Origin: Achromobacter animicus
Lineage (GTDB): Bacteria > Pseudomonadota > Gammaproteobacteria > Burkholderiales > Burkholderiaceae_B
DNA: 64,000 nt
Direction: 5' to 3'
Assembly: GCF_902859585.1 (NCBI RefSeq)
Contig: NZ_CADIJM010000003.1
Coordinates: 434,001-498,000, forward strand
The notes beneath the pieces are model-generated. The model saw only the letters and a list, made by a program, of their open reading frames with translations, did not search any database and was not told the origin of the DNA. Below are positions 1 through 9,793 of this stretch, in pieces. Each line of letters begins with the position of its first letter. Position 1 is the stretch's first letter. The position numbers were made by a program, and so were the translations under genes.

Positions 1-108
1 GCGCCGCGCTGCCCGCTGGCCGCGGACGACTGCCGCGCGGGCGTTCCCGACCTGGTGACGGTGCAGGCCGAACACCGCGCCCGCTGCATCAAGGTGAACC
101 CGATATGA
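1..108 (+). CDS. Oligo/dipeptide ABC transporter ATP-binding protein, C-terminal end (5' truncated by window)
   Basis: Frame 1 is open from the first base and ends at TGA 106-108. The 35 visible residues contain APRCPLA, a C-x(n)-P-L stretch and a final H-x-ARCIKV. This is the cysteine-containing C-terminal tail (oligo_HPY region) of DppD/OppD-type ATPases. The stop overlaps the next gene's ATG at 105 (ATGA), so the two ATPases are translationally coupled. The nucleotide-binding domain lies outside the window, so the substrate cannot be judged. Confidence 0.75.
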   Translation, partial: APRCPLAADDCRAGVPDLVTVQAEHRARCIKVNPI

Positions 109-1103
109 CGAGCATTCCGACTCCCCGCGCCGCCGAGCCGCTGGTGCGCATCGACGACCTGAAGGTCCACTTTCCGACCTCGCAGGCGCGCAACGCCCCC
201 GTCGTGCGCGCCGTGGACGGCGTGAGCTTCGACGTGCCGCGCAACACCATCGTCGGCCTCGTCGGCGAATCCGGTTCGGGCAAGACCACGACCGGGCGTG
301 CGCTGCTGCGCCTGTTTGCCCCCACTGCCGGCCGCATCGTGTTCGACGGACAGGACATCACCACGCTCAATGAAAAGCAGATGCTGCCGTGGCGCCGCCG
401 CATGCAGATCGTGTTCCAGGACCCGTACGCCAGCCTGAATCCGCGCATGACAGTGGCCGAGATCCTGGGCGAGGCGCTGGACACGCACAAGCTGGCGCAG
501 AACCGCCGCGCCGAGCGGATCGGCGAACTGCTGGAACGCGTGGGCCTGAATGCGGACCACAGCCGCCGCTATCCGCACGAATTTTCCGGCGGCCAGCGCC
601 AGCGCATCGGCATCGCGCGCGCGCTGGCGGTTGAGCCCGACTTCATCGTGGCCGATGAACCCGTATCCGCGCTGGACGTGTCGGTGCAGGCGCAGGTGCT
701 GAACCTGCTGCAGGACCTGCAACGCGACCTGGGCCTGACCATGCTGTTCGTGGCGCACGACCTGGCCGTGGTGGATTACCTGTGCGACGACGTCGTGGTG
801 ATGTACCTGGGCCGCGTCATGGAGCGCGGGCCGACCAGCGAGGTCTACGCCCGCCCCCGCCATCCCTACACGCGCGCCCTGCTATCCGCCGCGCCCGTGC
901 CGGATCCGCGCGCCCCGCGTTCGCGTATCCTCCTGAAGGGCGATATCCCGAGCCCGGTGAACCCGCCTTCCGGCTGCGTGTTCCGCACGCGCTGCCCGCA
1001 CGCCATCGACGCCTGTGCCGCGGCCGTGCCGCCGGCCGTCAGCGTCAGCGCGGACCATTACGTGTCCTGCATCCGACTCGACGATCCCGCGCTCGCGGCC
1101 TGA
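105..1103 (+). CDS. Oligo/dipeptide ABC transporter ATP-binding protein (DppF/OppF type)
   Basis: A 332-residue cytoplasmic ATPase that would power import of peptides or related compounds together with the partner ATPase ending at 108. Visible motifs are Walker A GESGSGKTT (54-62), Q-loop FQDP (Q105) followed by YASLNP, signature SGGQRQ (161-166), Walker B IVADEP with the D-loop SALD (181-191) and the H-loop histidine H218. The C-terminus has the oligopeptide-family cysteine tail (CVFRTRCPHA). The ATG overlaps the upstream stop. The next gene, 29 bp downstream, is an RpiR regulator followed by a D-aminoacylase, which suggests that the cargo is N-acyl-D-amino acids or D-residue peptides. That substrate is inferred from context only. 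Confidence 0.9.
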   Translation: MTSIPTPRAAEPLVRIDDLKVHFPTSQARNAPVVRAVDGVSFDVPRNTIVGLVGESGSGKTTTGRALLRLFAPTAGRIVFDGQDITTLNEKQMLPWRRRMQIVFQDPYASLNPRMTVAEILGEALDTHKLAQNRRAERIGELLERVGLNADHSRRYPHEFSGGQRQRIGIARALAVEPDFIVADEPVSALDVSVQAQVLNLLQDLQRDLGLTMLFVAHDLAVVDYLCDDVVVMYLGRVMERGPTSEVYARPRHPYTRALLSAAPVPDPRAPRSRILLKGDIPSPVNPPSGCVFRTRCPHAIDACAAAVPPAVSVSADHYVSCIRLDDPALAA

Positions 1104-1132
1104 GCCCGCCCGAATTGATCCAGGAATCACAC

Positions 1133-2005
1133 ATGAACATCATCCGCGACATCGTCTTCCAGATACGCAGTCGGCGGGACGCATTGAGCGTGACCGAACG
1201 CAAGGTGGCCGACGCCATTCTGGACGACATCATCTGGAGCGCCAGCGCCACGGTGGACCAGCTTGCCGCCAAGGCCGGCGTCAGCATCGCCACCATCTCG
1301 CGCTTTGCGCGCACGGTGGGCTGCGACGACACGCGCGACCTGAAGATGAAGCTGGCGCAGGCCAGCACGGTGGGCAGCCGCTTTCTGGATCCCAGCGCGC
1401 CGGCCGAAGAAAGCACGTTTTACGCCCGCATCTACGCCGACATCGAAAGCACGCTGCGCGCGCACCTGCCGGCCTTCACCGAGCAGCTGTTCGAAGCGGC
1501 CGCGTCCATCGTCGATGGCGCACGCATGATCTATGTCTTCGGCATGGGCGGCGCATCCGCGGTGCTGGCGCAGGAAGTGCAGTCGCGCCTGGTGCGGCTG
1601 GGCTATCCCATCGCCGTCTACAGCGACGCCGTGCTGCTGCGCATGGTGGCGGCAACCCTGGACGAGCGCGACGCCGTGCTGGTGCTGTCGGCCTCGGGAC
1701 TCACGCCTGAAATCGTGGGCGCCGCGCGCATCGTGAAGCAGTACCGCGCCAGCATCGTGGCCATCACGGACGCCTCGTCCGAACTGGCGAAACTGGCCGA
1801 CGTCGTGCTGCCCATCCGCACCGACGAAACCGACTTCATCTACAAGCCCTCCGCCTCGCGCTACGCGATGATGCTGGCCATCGACCTGCTGTCGACCGAA
1901 CTGGCCATGCTGAACCAGGAAGAAAACCGCGAACGCCTGCGCCGCATCAAGCTGGCGCTGGACGAGCACCGCGGCGGGCCGAACCGCCTGCCGCTGGGCG
2001 ATTGA
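1133..2005 (+). CDS. MurR/RpiR family transcriptional regulator
   Basis: A 290-residue regulator. The N-terminal helix-turn-helix domain (about 1-80) contains LSVTERKVADAIL and the recognition-helix region AAKAGVSIATISRFAR. The C-terminal SIS phosphosugar-binding domain (about 125-265) contains VFGMGGAS and the VLVLSASG loop. RpiR proteins normally sense sugar phosphates or amino-sugar derivatives. Here the gene lies between the peptide transporter and a D-aminoacylase, the usual place for the local regulator of that cluster. I chose ATG 1133 because the HTH domain begins right after it; a longer frame upstream overlaps the ABC gene and has no homology-like content. Confidence 0.88.
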   Translation: MNIIRDIVFQIRSRRDALSVTERKVADAILDDIIWSASATVDQLAAKAGVSIATISRFARTVGCDDTRDLKMKLAQASTVGSRFLDPSAPAEESTFYARIYADIESTLRAHLPAFTEQLFEAAASIVDGARMIYVFGMGGASAVLAQEVQSRLVRLGYPIAVYSDAVLLRMVAATLDERDAVLVLSASGLTPEIVGAARIVKQYRASIVAITDASSELAKLADVVLPIRTDETDFIYKPSASRYAMMLAIDLLSTELAMLNQEENRERLRRIKLALDEHRGGPNRLPLGD

Positions 2006-2018
2006 TCTGGAAACCAAG

Positions 2019-3488
2019 ATGTACGACACCCTCATAGGCAACGTCCGGATTCTGGACGGCTCCGGCGGCCCGGAAATCCGCGCCAGCGTGGCGCTGGAAG
2101 GCGGCCGCATTGCCGCCATCGGCGACCTGCCCGGCGCCCCTGCGCGCCAGATCATCGACGGCACCGACCTGGCGCTGGCGCCCGGCTTCATCGACGTCCA
2201 CACGCACGACGACACCAACGTCATCCGCACGCCGGACATGCTGCCCAAGCTGTCGCAGGGCGTGACGACGGTAGTCGTGGGCAATTGCGGCATCAGCGCC
2301 TCGCCGGTGACGCTGCGCGGCGATCCGCCCGACCCGATGAACCTGCTGGGCAAGCGCGAGGACTTCCGCTACACCACCTTTGCCGACTACACCCGCGCCA
2401 TCGAAGCCGCGCAGCCCGCCGTTAACGTGGCCGCGCTGGTCGGGCATACCGCCTTGCGCAGCAATCACATGGACCGGCTGGACCGGGCGGCGACGCGGGA
2501 AGAAGTGCTGGCGATGCGCGAACAGTTGCGCGATGCGTTGGCGCACGGCGCGATCGGCCTGAGCACGGGCCTGGCCTATGCGTCGGCGTTCGAGGCGGAT
2601 ACGGCCGAGGTCAAGCTGCTGGCCGAGGCGTTGGACGAGTTCGGCGCGCTGTACACGACGCATCTGCGCTCGGAGTTCGCCGCCATCCTGGAGGCCATGC
2701 AGGAAGCCTTCGACATTGCCCTGCATGCGCGCGTGCCGGTGGTGGTGTCGCACCTGAAATGCGCGGGGGCCGGCAACTGGGGCCGCACGAAAGAGGTGCT
2801 GTTCGCGCTGGAGAACGCGGGGCGCATGCAGCACGTGGGTTGCGACTGCTATCCGTACTCGGCCAGTTCGTCGACGCTGGATCTGAAGCAGGTCACTGAC
2901 GAATTCGACATCGACATCACGTGGTCCGAGCCGCATCCGGAACAGGCGCGCCGCAAGCTCGCGGCCATCGCGGCCGACTGGGGCGTGACCTTGCTGGAGG
3001 CGGCAAAGCGGCTGCAACCGGCCGGTGCGGTGTATCACAACATGCACGAGGACGACGTGCGACGCGTGCTGTCGCACCGCCTCACGATGGTCGGATCAGA
3101 CGGCCTGCCGAACGATCCCATGCCGCATCCGCGCTTGTGGGGCGCCTTCCCGCGCGTGCTGGGTCATTACAGCCGCGACGTAGGCCTGTTTCCGCTGGCC
3201 CAGGCCGTGCACAAGATGACCGGCCTGTCTGCCGCCCGCTTCGGTTTGGCCGAGCGCGGCTTCGTGCGCGAGGGTTATCACGCTGACTTGGTGCTGTTCA
3301 ACCCCGACACTGTTATCGACAGCGCCACTTTCGCTGAGCCCGTACAGACTGCGGCGGGCATCGAGGCGGTGTGGGTCAATGGCGTCCTGTCCTACCGCAA
3401 GGGCCAGGCCACCGGCGAGCGCGCCGGCCGTTGGCTGCCGCGCAGCGGCGACCTGCGAAAGTCTTACCCCGATCTTTCGGCCGCCTGA
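2019..3488 (+). CDS. D-aminoacylase / N-acyl-D-amino-acid deacylase
   Basis: A 489-residue amidohydrolase-fold zinc enzyme expected to hydrolyse N-acyl-D-amino acids to the free D-amino acid and an acid. The metal-site motif HTHDD lies at 61-65, and the cysteine bridging ligand of the D-aminoacylase subfamily is in VVGNCGIS (C90). Further ligands are H215 (TTHLRSE) and H245 (VSHLK), with the catalytic aspartate D361 in GSDG. The length matches the Alcaligenes D-aminoacylase family. It starts 13 bp after the RpiR gene and is followed by a RidA-like gene, forming one plus-strand unit with the ABC ATPases. Acyl and side-chain specificity (D-Glu, D-Asp or neutral) cannot be read from the sequence. 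Confidence 0.92.
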   Translation: MYDTLIGNVRILDGSGGPEIRASVALEGGRIAAIGDLPGAPARQIIDGTDLALAPGFIDVHTHDDTNVIRTPDMLPKLSQGVTTVVVGNCGISASPVTLRGDPPDPMNLLGKREDFRYTTFADYTRAIEAAQPAVNVAALVGHTALRSNHMDRLDRAATREEVLAMREQLRDALAHGAIGLSTGLAYASAFEADTAEVKLLAEALDEFGALYTTHLRSEFAAILEAMQEAFDIALHARVPVVVSHLKCAGAGNWGRTKEVLFALENAGRMQHVGCDCYPYSASSSTLDLKQVTDEFDIDITWSEPHPEQARRKLAAIAADWGVTLLEAAKRLQPAGAVYHNMHEDDVRRVLSHRLTMVGSDGLPNDPMPHPRLWGAFPRVLGHYSRDVGLFPLAQAVHKMTGLSAARFGLAERGFVREGYHADLVLFNPDTVIDSATFAEPVQTAAGIEAVWVNGVLSYRKGQATGERAGRWLPRSGDLRKSYPDLSAA

Positions 3489-3527
3489 CTGCGGCGGCAT
3501 CCGGACATCTTCAAGGAGAACCATCCC

Positions 3528-3965
3528 ATGAGCGCTACCCCCACTCCCGACAACAACGGCATCACCCGCTACGGCGTGGCCGGTGGCACCGGCCAGGGCG
3601 GCTCGCACATGCCCTTCGCCCGCGCCGTCGCTGCGGACGGCTGGCTGTATGTGTCCGGCCAGGTGCCGATGGACAACGGCGAAGTGATCGAAGGCGGCAT
3701 CGTCGCGCAAAGCCACAAGGCCATCCAGCAGGTGCTGGCGATCCTGCAGGAAGCCGGCTACGGTCCCGAACACGTCGTGCGCTGCGGCGTCTGGCTGGAC
3801 GACGCGCGGGATTTCGCGTCGTTCAACAAGGTGTTCAAGGAGTATTTCGGCGCGAATCCGCCGGCGCGTGCCTGCGTGCAGTCGAGTCTGGTCGTGGATG
3901 CGAAAGTGGAAGTCGATTGCGTGGCGTATAGGAGCCCCCACGCCGCGACCACTAACGTGGTCTAG
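3528..3965 (+). CDS. RidA family protein (YjgF/YER057c/UK114)
   Basis: A 145-residue protein with the RidA signature, including YVSGQVP (41-47), the conserved arginine in PPARA (R114) and the acidic residue in KVEVDC (E128). Canonical RidA trimers hydrolyse reactive enamine/imine intermediates released by PLP enzymes. Many paralogues in catabolic clusters have altered roles. An AAGGAG Shine-Dalgarno sequence lies just before ATG 3528. As the last gene of the D-aminoacylase unit it could detoxify imines formed when the freed D-amino acids are oxidised. That role is inferred from context. Confidence 0.9.
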   Translation: MSATPTPDNNGITRYGVAGGTGQGGSHMPFARAVAADGWLYVSGQVPMDNGEVIEGGIVAQSHKAIQQVLAILQEAGYGPEHVVRCGVWLDDARDFASFNKVFKEYFGANPPARACVQSSLVVDAKVEVDCVAYRSPHAATTNVV

Positions 3966-4043
3966 CTGCCCCCCAAGGGCTGCCCCGCCTTGGGGCGGCC
4001 CGGCGGCGTGGCGCATGCTAACGGAAGGTGTCTGACCCCGCCG

Positions 4044-4077
4044 TCAAAACGAAAATGCCCGGTTTCCACCGGGCATT
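4044..4077 (-). terminator. Rho-independent terminator of lolA
   Basis: Inverted repeat AATGCCCGG (4054-4062) / CCGGGCATT (4069-4077) with a 6-nt loop. Read on the minus strand it is followed by TTTTCGTTTT. It lies about 30 bp after the lolA stop. Confidence 0.8.
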
Positions 4078-4104
4078 CTGCATTGGGCTGGAGCCAGCAC
4101 CGCA

Positions 4105-4731
4105 CTACATCTTCACCACGTCCACGCCCTTGGGCGCGGTGAACTGGAATTCCTTGGCCGGCAATTGCGGGTTGGCCTGGATGCCCGACAGGTCGACGCG
4201 AGTGGTCTGGCCGAACGAATCCAGCAATTCCACGCGCACGGGCAGATTGTTCTTCATACCAATATCCACGCGCGAAAAACCGGCGTCGGCCGTACGCGGC
4301 TTGGCGCGCAGCCAGTCCACGCCGTCCTTGGCGGGCAAGGCAGACACGTCGAAGCTTTGCTCGAGCGACCCCGATCCAAACAGAATGGCCGCTGGCGACG
4401 TGCCAATCGCCGCGTCAACCTTTCGCTCGGTGACCTGGGCCAGGTCCGGGTCGTACTGGAACACCTGGCGGCCGTCGGAAATCACCAACTGCTCATAAGG
4501 CTTCTGCACGGCCCACTTGAATTTGCCGGGCCGCTGGAACGAGAACACCCCGGTCTGCGCGGGCTGCGTCCGGCCCTGATCGTTGACGGTGTACTGCGAG
4601 AACGATCCGGTGGCCGAGGTGACCGTGCTCACGAAAGCGCGCAATTGCTCCTGCGCGCTGGCGGCCAGCACCAAAGTCGGCGACAGGCCCAGGACCGCGA
4701 CGGCGGCCAGCCTTTGAAACGTCTTCATCAT
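4105..4731 (-). CDS. lolA: Outer-membrane lipoprotein carrier protein LolA
   Basis: A 208-residue periplasmic chaperone that carries lipoproteins from the LolCDE exporter to LolB at the outer membrane. A Sec signal peptide (hydrophobic core to about residue 23, cleavage near VLAASA) precedes the mature part. That part has the LolA hallmarks GSFSQYT, a [11 protein letters not shown] segment and [23 protein letters not shown] split over 80-105. The ATG overlaps the ftsK stop (ATGA), the standard betaproteobacterial ftsK-lolA arrangement. ATG 4728, the second methionine, is an alternative start. Confidence 0.95.
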   Translation of the reverse strand: MMKTFQRLAAVAVLGLSPTLVLAASAQEQLRAFVSTVTSATGSFSQYTVNDQGRTQPAQTGVFSFQRPGKFKWAVQKPYEQLVISDGRQVFQYDPDLAQVTERKVDAAIGTSPAAILFGSGSLEQSFDVSALPAKDGVDWLRAKPRTADAGFSRVDIGMKNNLPVRVELLDSFGQTTRVDLSGIQANPQLPAKEFQFTAPKGVDVVKM

Positions 4732-7118
4732 GCTTCCTCTCGGGCGGCGGCTGCAGGAACCAGAATCTCGCGGTTCCCATTGGATTGCATCGCCGACACC
4801 ATACCCGATTGCTCCATCTGCTCGAGCAACCGGGCTGCACGGTTGTAACCAATGCGCAGGTGACGCTGCACCAGCGAGATCGACGCGCGGCGGTGCTTGA
4901 GCACGACTTCGCAGGCCTGGTCGTACATAGGGTCGGATTCCGCGTCGCCGCCGATGCCCGTGACGCTGCTGGCGCCCTCGGCGCCGTCGCCGTCCAGACC
5001 GCCTTCCAGGAGGCCCTCGACGTAATTGGGCTCACCCTGCGACTTCAGGCTCTCGACCACGCGATGGACTTCGTCGTCGCTGCAGAACGCGCCGTGCACG
5101 CGCACCGGCAGGCCGGTGCCCGGCGGCATGTACAGCATGTCGCCCTGACCCAGCAGCGTTTCCGCGCCCATCTGGTCAAGAATGGTGCGCGAGTCGATCT
5201 TGGACGACACCTGGAACGCGATGCGGGTCGGAATATTGGCCTTGATGAGACCGGTGATCACGTCCACGCTGGGACGCTGCGTGGCCAGGATAAGGTGGAT
5301 GCCGGCTGCGCGCGCCTTCTGCGCCAGACGGGCGATGAGTTCTTCGATCTTCTTGCCGACGACCATCATCAGGTCGGCCAGCTCGTCGATGACGACCACG
5401 ATGGTCGGCAGCGGCGACAGCGGCTCGGGCTGGTCGGGCGTCAGCGAGAACGGATTGGGGATCGGCTCTTCGCGCTTGATCGCGTCGCGGATCTTGGTGT
5501 TGTAGCCGGCCAGGTTGCGCACGCCCATCTTGCTCATCAGGCGATAGCGCTTTTCCATTTCGCCCACGCACCAGTTCAGCGCGTTGGACGCCTGGCGCAT
5601 GTCGGTGACGACCGGGGCCAGCAAATGCGGGATGCCTTCGTAGACGCTCATTTCGAGCATCTTGGGATCGATCAGGATCAGGCGGGTGTGCGAGGCGTCG
5701 GCCTTGTACAGCAGCGACAGGATCATCGCGTTGATCCCGACGGACTTGCCCGAGCCGGTCGTGCCCGCCACCAGCAGGTGAGGCATCTTGGCCAGATCGG
5801 CCACCACCGGGTTGCCGGCGATATCCTTGCCCAGCGCCATGGTCACGACGGAATGGCTGGCGTGATAGGTCTGCGAACCCAGGATTTCGGACAGGCGCAC
5901 CATCTGGCGGCGCGGATTGGGCAGTTCCAGCCCCATCAGGTTTTTGCCGGGGATGGTCTCGACCACGCGGATGCTGACCAGGCTGAGCGCCCGCGCCAGG
6001 TCCTTGGCCAGATTGACGATCTGGCTGCCCTTCACGCCGGTGGCCGGTTCGATCTCGTAGCGGGTGATGACGGGGCCGGCCTGCGCCGCGACCACGGTAA
6101 CCGACACGCCGAAGTCGGCCAGCTTCTTTTCGATCAGGCGCGAGGTGAATTCGATGGTCTCGGCCGAGACGGTTTCCTGGTTGTTCAGGGGCGGATCGAG
6201 CAGACCGAGGGTGGGCAGGTCGCCTTCGGCGCCGCCGGTGGGCGGGAAGAACAGCGATTGCTGCTTTTCCTTTTCGACGCGCTCGGACTTGGGCACCACG
6301 GTGATGGCCGGTTCAATACGCACCGGCTGCTCGTGGACCAGCTTTTCCTGCTTGGCCACGACCTGTTCGGTGCGCACGGCCTTGGCGACTTCGCCGACCT
6401 TGCGGTCCTGACGCGCCGTATAGGAATTGCGCATCTTGCGGACCAGGCCTTCCAGCCAGGAACCGACGCGCTCGGCCACCGCCAACCACGAGAACGAGAA
6501 AAACAGGCTGAGTCCGATTGCGAGCATGACCAGGAAGGCCAGCGTGGCGCCCGTAAAGCCGATGCTGCTGCCGATCAGGCCGGCCAGCATCTGGCCGATG
6601 ACCCCGCCAGCGCCGCTGGCCGTTTCCGAGGCGCCGGGCAGGTGCGTGCCGCGGCTGGCCAGGCGCAGGGCTTCCATGCCCAGCGAGCCCACCATCAGCA
6701 GAAAGAAGCCGATGCCCTCTTCCCAATGGACACGCGGCAGCACTTCGGGCTGCTTGCTATTGGCGACGCGCAACTGCGCGGCCAGCCGCCGATAACCTGC
6801 GCGAACGCGGTGCAGCAGCAGGATGACCCACCACCAGGCGGAAAAACCGAATAGATAGAGGAGGATGTCGGCCAGATAGGCGCCCAGGCGTCCCCCCTGG
6901 TTGCGCACGACATCGCCTGGAACCGAGTGCGACCAGCCAGGGTCGGACGCGCTCCAGGTGGCGAGCACCAGGGTAAGCCAGGCCGCCAGGGCGGCAAAGA
7001 GGATCCAGCGGGCTTCACGCAACAGCGCGGAAATGCGCGTTTGCAGCGGCGAAGGTCCGTTGCGGGTGTTGCGCGAGGCGCGCGGAGAAGCAGTCGAGAT
7101 ACGCGGCATGCGGCTCAT
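4728..7118 (-). CDS. ftsK: DNA translocase FtsK
   Basis: A 796-residue inner-membrane motor that pumps chromosome termini through the division septum and activates XerCD at dif. The N-terminus has about four membrane segments (residues about 38-210). A short linker follows, much shorter than the E. coli one. The motor has Walker A GTTGSGKS (452-459), the segment [12 protein letters not shown] and the Walker [11 protein letters not shown]. The C-terminal gamma domain (last 65 residues, with [20 protein letters not shown] split around the HTH) reads KOPS sites. The ATG at 7118 has no visible Shine-Dalgarno sequence and sits directly beside a TATAAT on 7119-7124. The true start may therefore be M4 (7109) or later. 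Confidence 0.96.
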   Translation of the reverse strand: MSRMPRISTASPRASRNTRNGPSPLQTRISALLREARWILFAALAAWLTLVLATWSASDPGWSHSVPGDVVRNQGGRLGAYLADILLYLFGFSAWWWVILLLHRVRAGYRRLAAQLRVANSKQPEVLPRVHWEEGIGFFLLMVGSLGMEALRLASRGTHLPGASETASGAGGVIGQMLAGLIGSSIGFTGATLAFLVMLAIGLSLFFSFSWLAVAERVGSWLEGLVRKMRNSYTARQDRKVGEVAKAVRTEQVVAKQEKLVHEQPVRIEPAITVVPKSERVEKEKQQSLFFPPTGGAEGDLPTLGLLDPPLNNQETVSAETIEFTSRLIEKKLADFGVSVTVVAAQAGPVITRYEIEPATGVKGSQIVNLAKDLARALSLVSIRVVETIPGKNLMGLELPNPRRQMVRLSEILGSQTYHASHSVVTMALGKDIAGNPVVADLAKMPHLLVAGTTGSGKSVGINAMILSLLYKADASHTRLILIDPKMLEMSVYEGIPHLLAPVVTDMRQASNALNWCVGEMEKRYRLMSKMGVRNLAGYNTKIRDAIKREEPIPNPFSLTPDQPEPLSPLPTIVVVIDELADLMMVVGKKIEELIARLAQKARAAGIHLILATQRPSVDVITGLIKANIPTRIAFQVSSKIDSRTILDQMGAETLLGQGDMLYMPPGTGLPVRVHGAFCSDDEVHRVVESLKSQGEPNYVEGLLEGGLDGDGAEGASSVTGIGGDAESDPMYDQACEVVLKHRRASISLVQRHLRIGYNRAARLLEQMEQSGMVSAMQSNGNREILVPAAAAREEA

Positions 7119-7124
7119 TATAAT
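7119..7124 (+). promoter_or_regulatory. Possible trxB -10 element
   Basis: TATAAT lies 27 bp before the trxB ATG, and no good -35 is visible at the expected distance. Because ATTATAAT is nearly self-complementary, it could also serve the minus strand. It touches the annotated ftsK start codon. Confidence 0.35.
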
Positions 7125-7139
7125 TGGGCGTTACCCTAA

Positions 7140-8768
<1,629 letters not shown>

Positions 8769-8772
<4 letters not shown>

Positions 8773-9098
8773 AATGGCTGTACCTGGGCGTGGCGATCGT
8801 CGCCGAGATCTTCGCCACCAGCGCCCTCAAAGGGTCCGAAGGCTTCACGCGGCTGGTGCCGTCCGTCATCACCGTCTTCGGCTACCTGATCTCCTTCTAT
8901 TTCCTGTCGCTGACCCTGCGCGAGATCCCCGTGGGCATTGCCTACGCGATCTGGTCCGGCGTGGGCATCGTGCTGATCTCCATCGTGGGCGCGGTGCTGT
9001 TCAAGCAGCATCTGGACACGCCCGCGCTTATCGGCATCGGCCTCATCATCGCCGGCGTGGTGGTGATGAACGTTTTCTCCAAATCCGTCTCGCATTGA
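8769..9098 (+). CDS. Small multidrug resistance (SMR) efflux protein, EmrE-like
   Basis: A 109-residue protein with four predicted membrane helices. The essential glutamate lies in helix 1 (E13 in VAEIFATSALK), and the signature AYAIWSGVG is in helix 3. These fit the EmrE/QacE branch rather than the guanidinium exporter Gdx branch, but the split is subtle. It is a proton-coupled exporter of cationic lipophilic compounds. The ATG overlaps the Smr-domain stop codon (ATGA). Confidence 0.93.
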
Positions 9099-9131
9099 CG
9101 GCCGTCGCCGGGGTCCTCGCGCGGTGCTTTT

Positions 9132-9187
9132 TGGCGCAGGGCTTCCTGGCGCAGGGCTTCCTGGCGCAGGGCTTCCTCGCGCAGGGC
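9132..9187 (+). repeat. 15-bp tandem repeat (TGGCGCAGGGCTTCC, three full copies plus a partial)
   Basis: Units lie at 9132-9146, 9147-9161 and 9162-9176, with an 11-bp diverged fourth copy at 9177-9187. The unit is a multiple of three. In the frame of the following gene it reads FLAQG repeated four times. It sits between the efflux gene stop and the most plausible start of the 9191 gene. Confidence 0.9.
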
Positions 9188-9190
9188 ACG

Positions 9191-9793
9191 TTGCGCCGCG
9201 CGCTGGCGGCCTTCCTGTGCATGGCCTGCCTATTCGCCGGCAGCGCATCCGCCCACGACTTTGACCGCGCGGCCGAGCTTAAGCGCTACCGGGCCTGGCT
9301 GACCGTCTTCACGCAGGACATGGACCGGCTGGCCGCCGCGCGGGGCCCGTTGAACGACGCGCAGCTCGATGCGATGTTCGACAAATCCGTGGTGCCCGGT
9401 TCGCGAGCCGCCGGCTTCATCCGGGAGGCCTTCACCCGCCAATCCGGCGACGGCGACTACCGCCCGCAATACGGACCGCGCTCGGTCTTCCTGGGCGTGC
9501 TGGCCAGCGGCATTCCCGCCGGCCAAGGCGGCACGTATCCCGAATCCGATGCCGCGTTCAAAGGCACGGATCTGATCGTCTGGTATCTGCATGTGGACGT
9601 GGGCGACATGACCAACACCTACCTGCTGTCGTCCGGCCACTTCACCCCCTACCGACTGCCGCCCGCCGGCACCTTCGAGCGCAAGGCCTATCCCTTCCTG
9701 CTGATGGAGTCGCGCGACGGGACGCTGAGGCTGGGCGGTGTCAGCGCCGAGTTGTGGGGCCTCGTTGCATGGCTGCACAATGCCGCGAACTGA
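9191..9793 (+). CDS. Hypothetical exported protein
   Basis: Unrecognised. From TTG 9191 the product is 200 residues and begins with a clear Sec signal peptide (RRALAAFLCMACLFAGSASA, then HDFDRAAEL). AGGG lies 5 bp upstream of the TTG. Alternatives are ATG 9221, which would lose half the signal peptide, or upstream TTGs at 9131 and 9095, which would translate the FLAQG repeat into the leader. The mature part is soluble and rich in aromatic and Gly residues (YRPQYGPRSVFLGVLASG; LIVWYLHVDVGDMTNTYLL), with no cysteine pairs or known catalytic motif. It overlaps the next gene by 14 bp, so the two are probably co-expressed. Confidence 0.65.
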   Translation: MRRALAAFLCMACLFAGSASAHDFDRAAELKRYRAWLTVFTQDMDRLAAARGPLNDAQLDAMFDKSVVPGSRAAGFIREAFTRQSGDGDYRPQYGPRSVFLGVLASGIPAGQGGTYPESDAAFKGTDLIVWYLHVDVGDMTNTYLLSSGHFTPYRLPPAGTFERKAYPFLLMESRDGTLRLGGVSAELWGLVAWLHNAAN

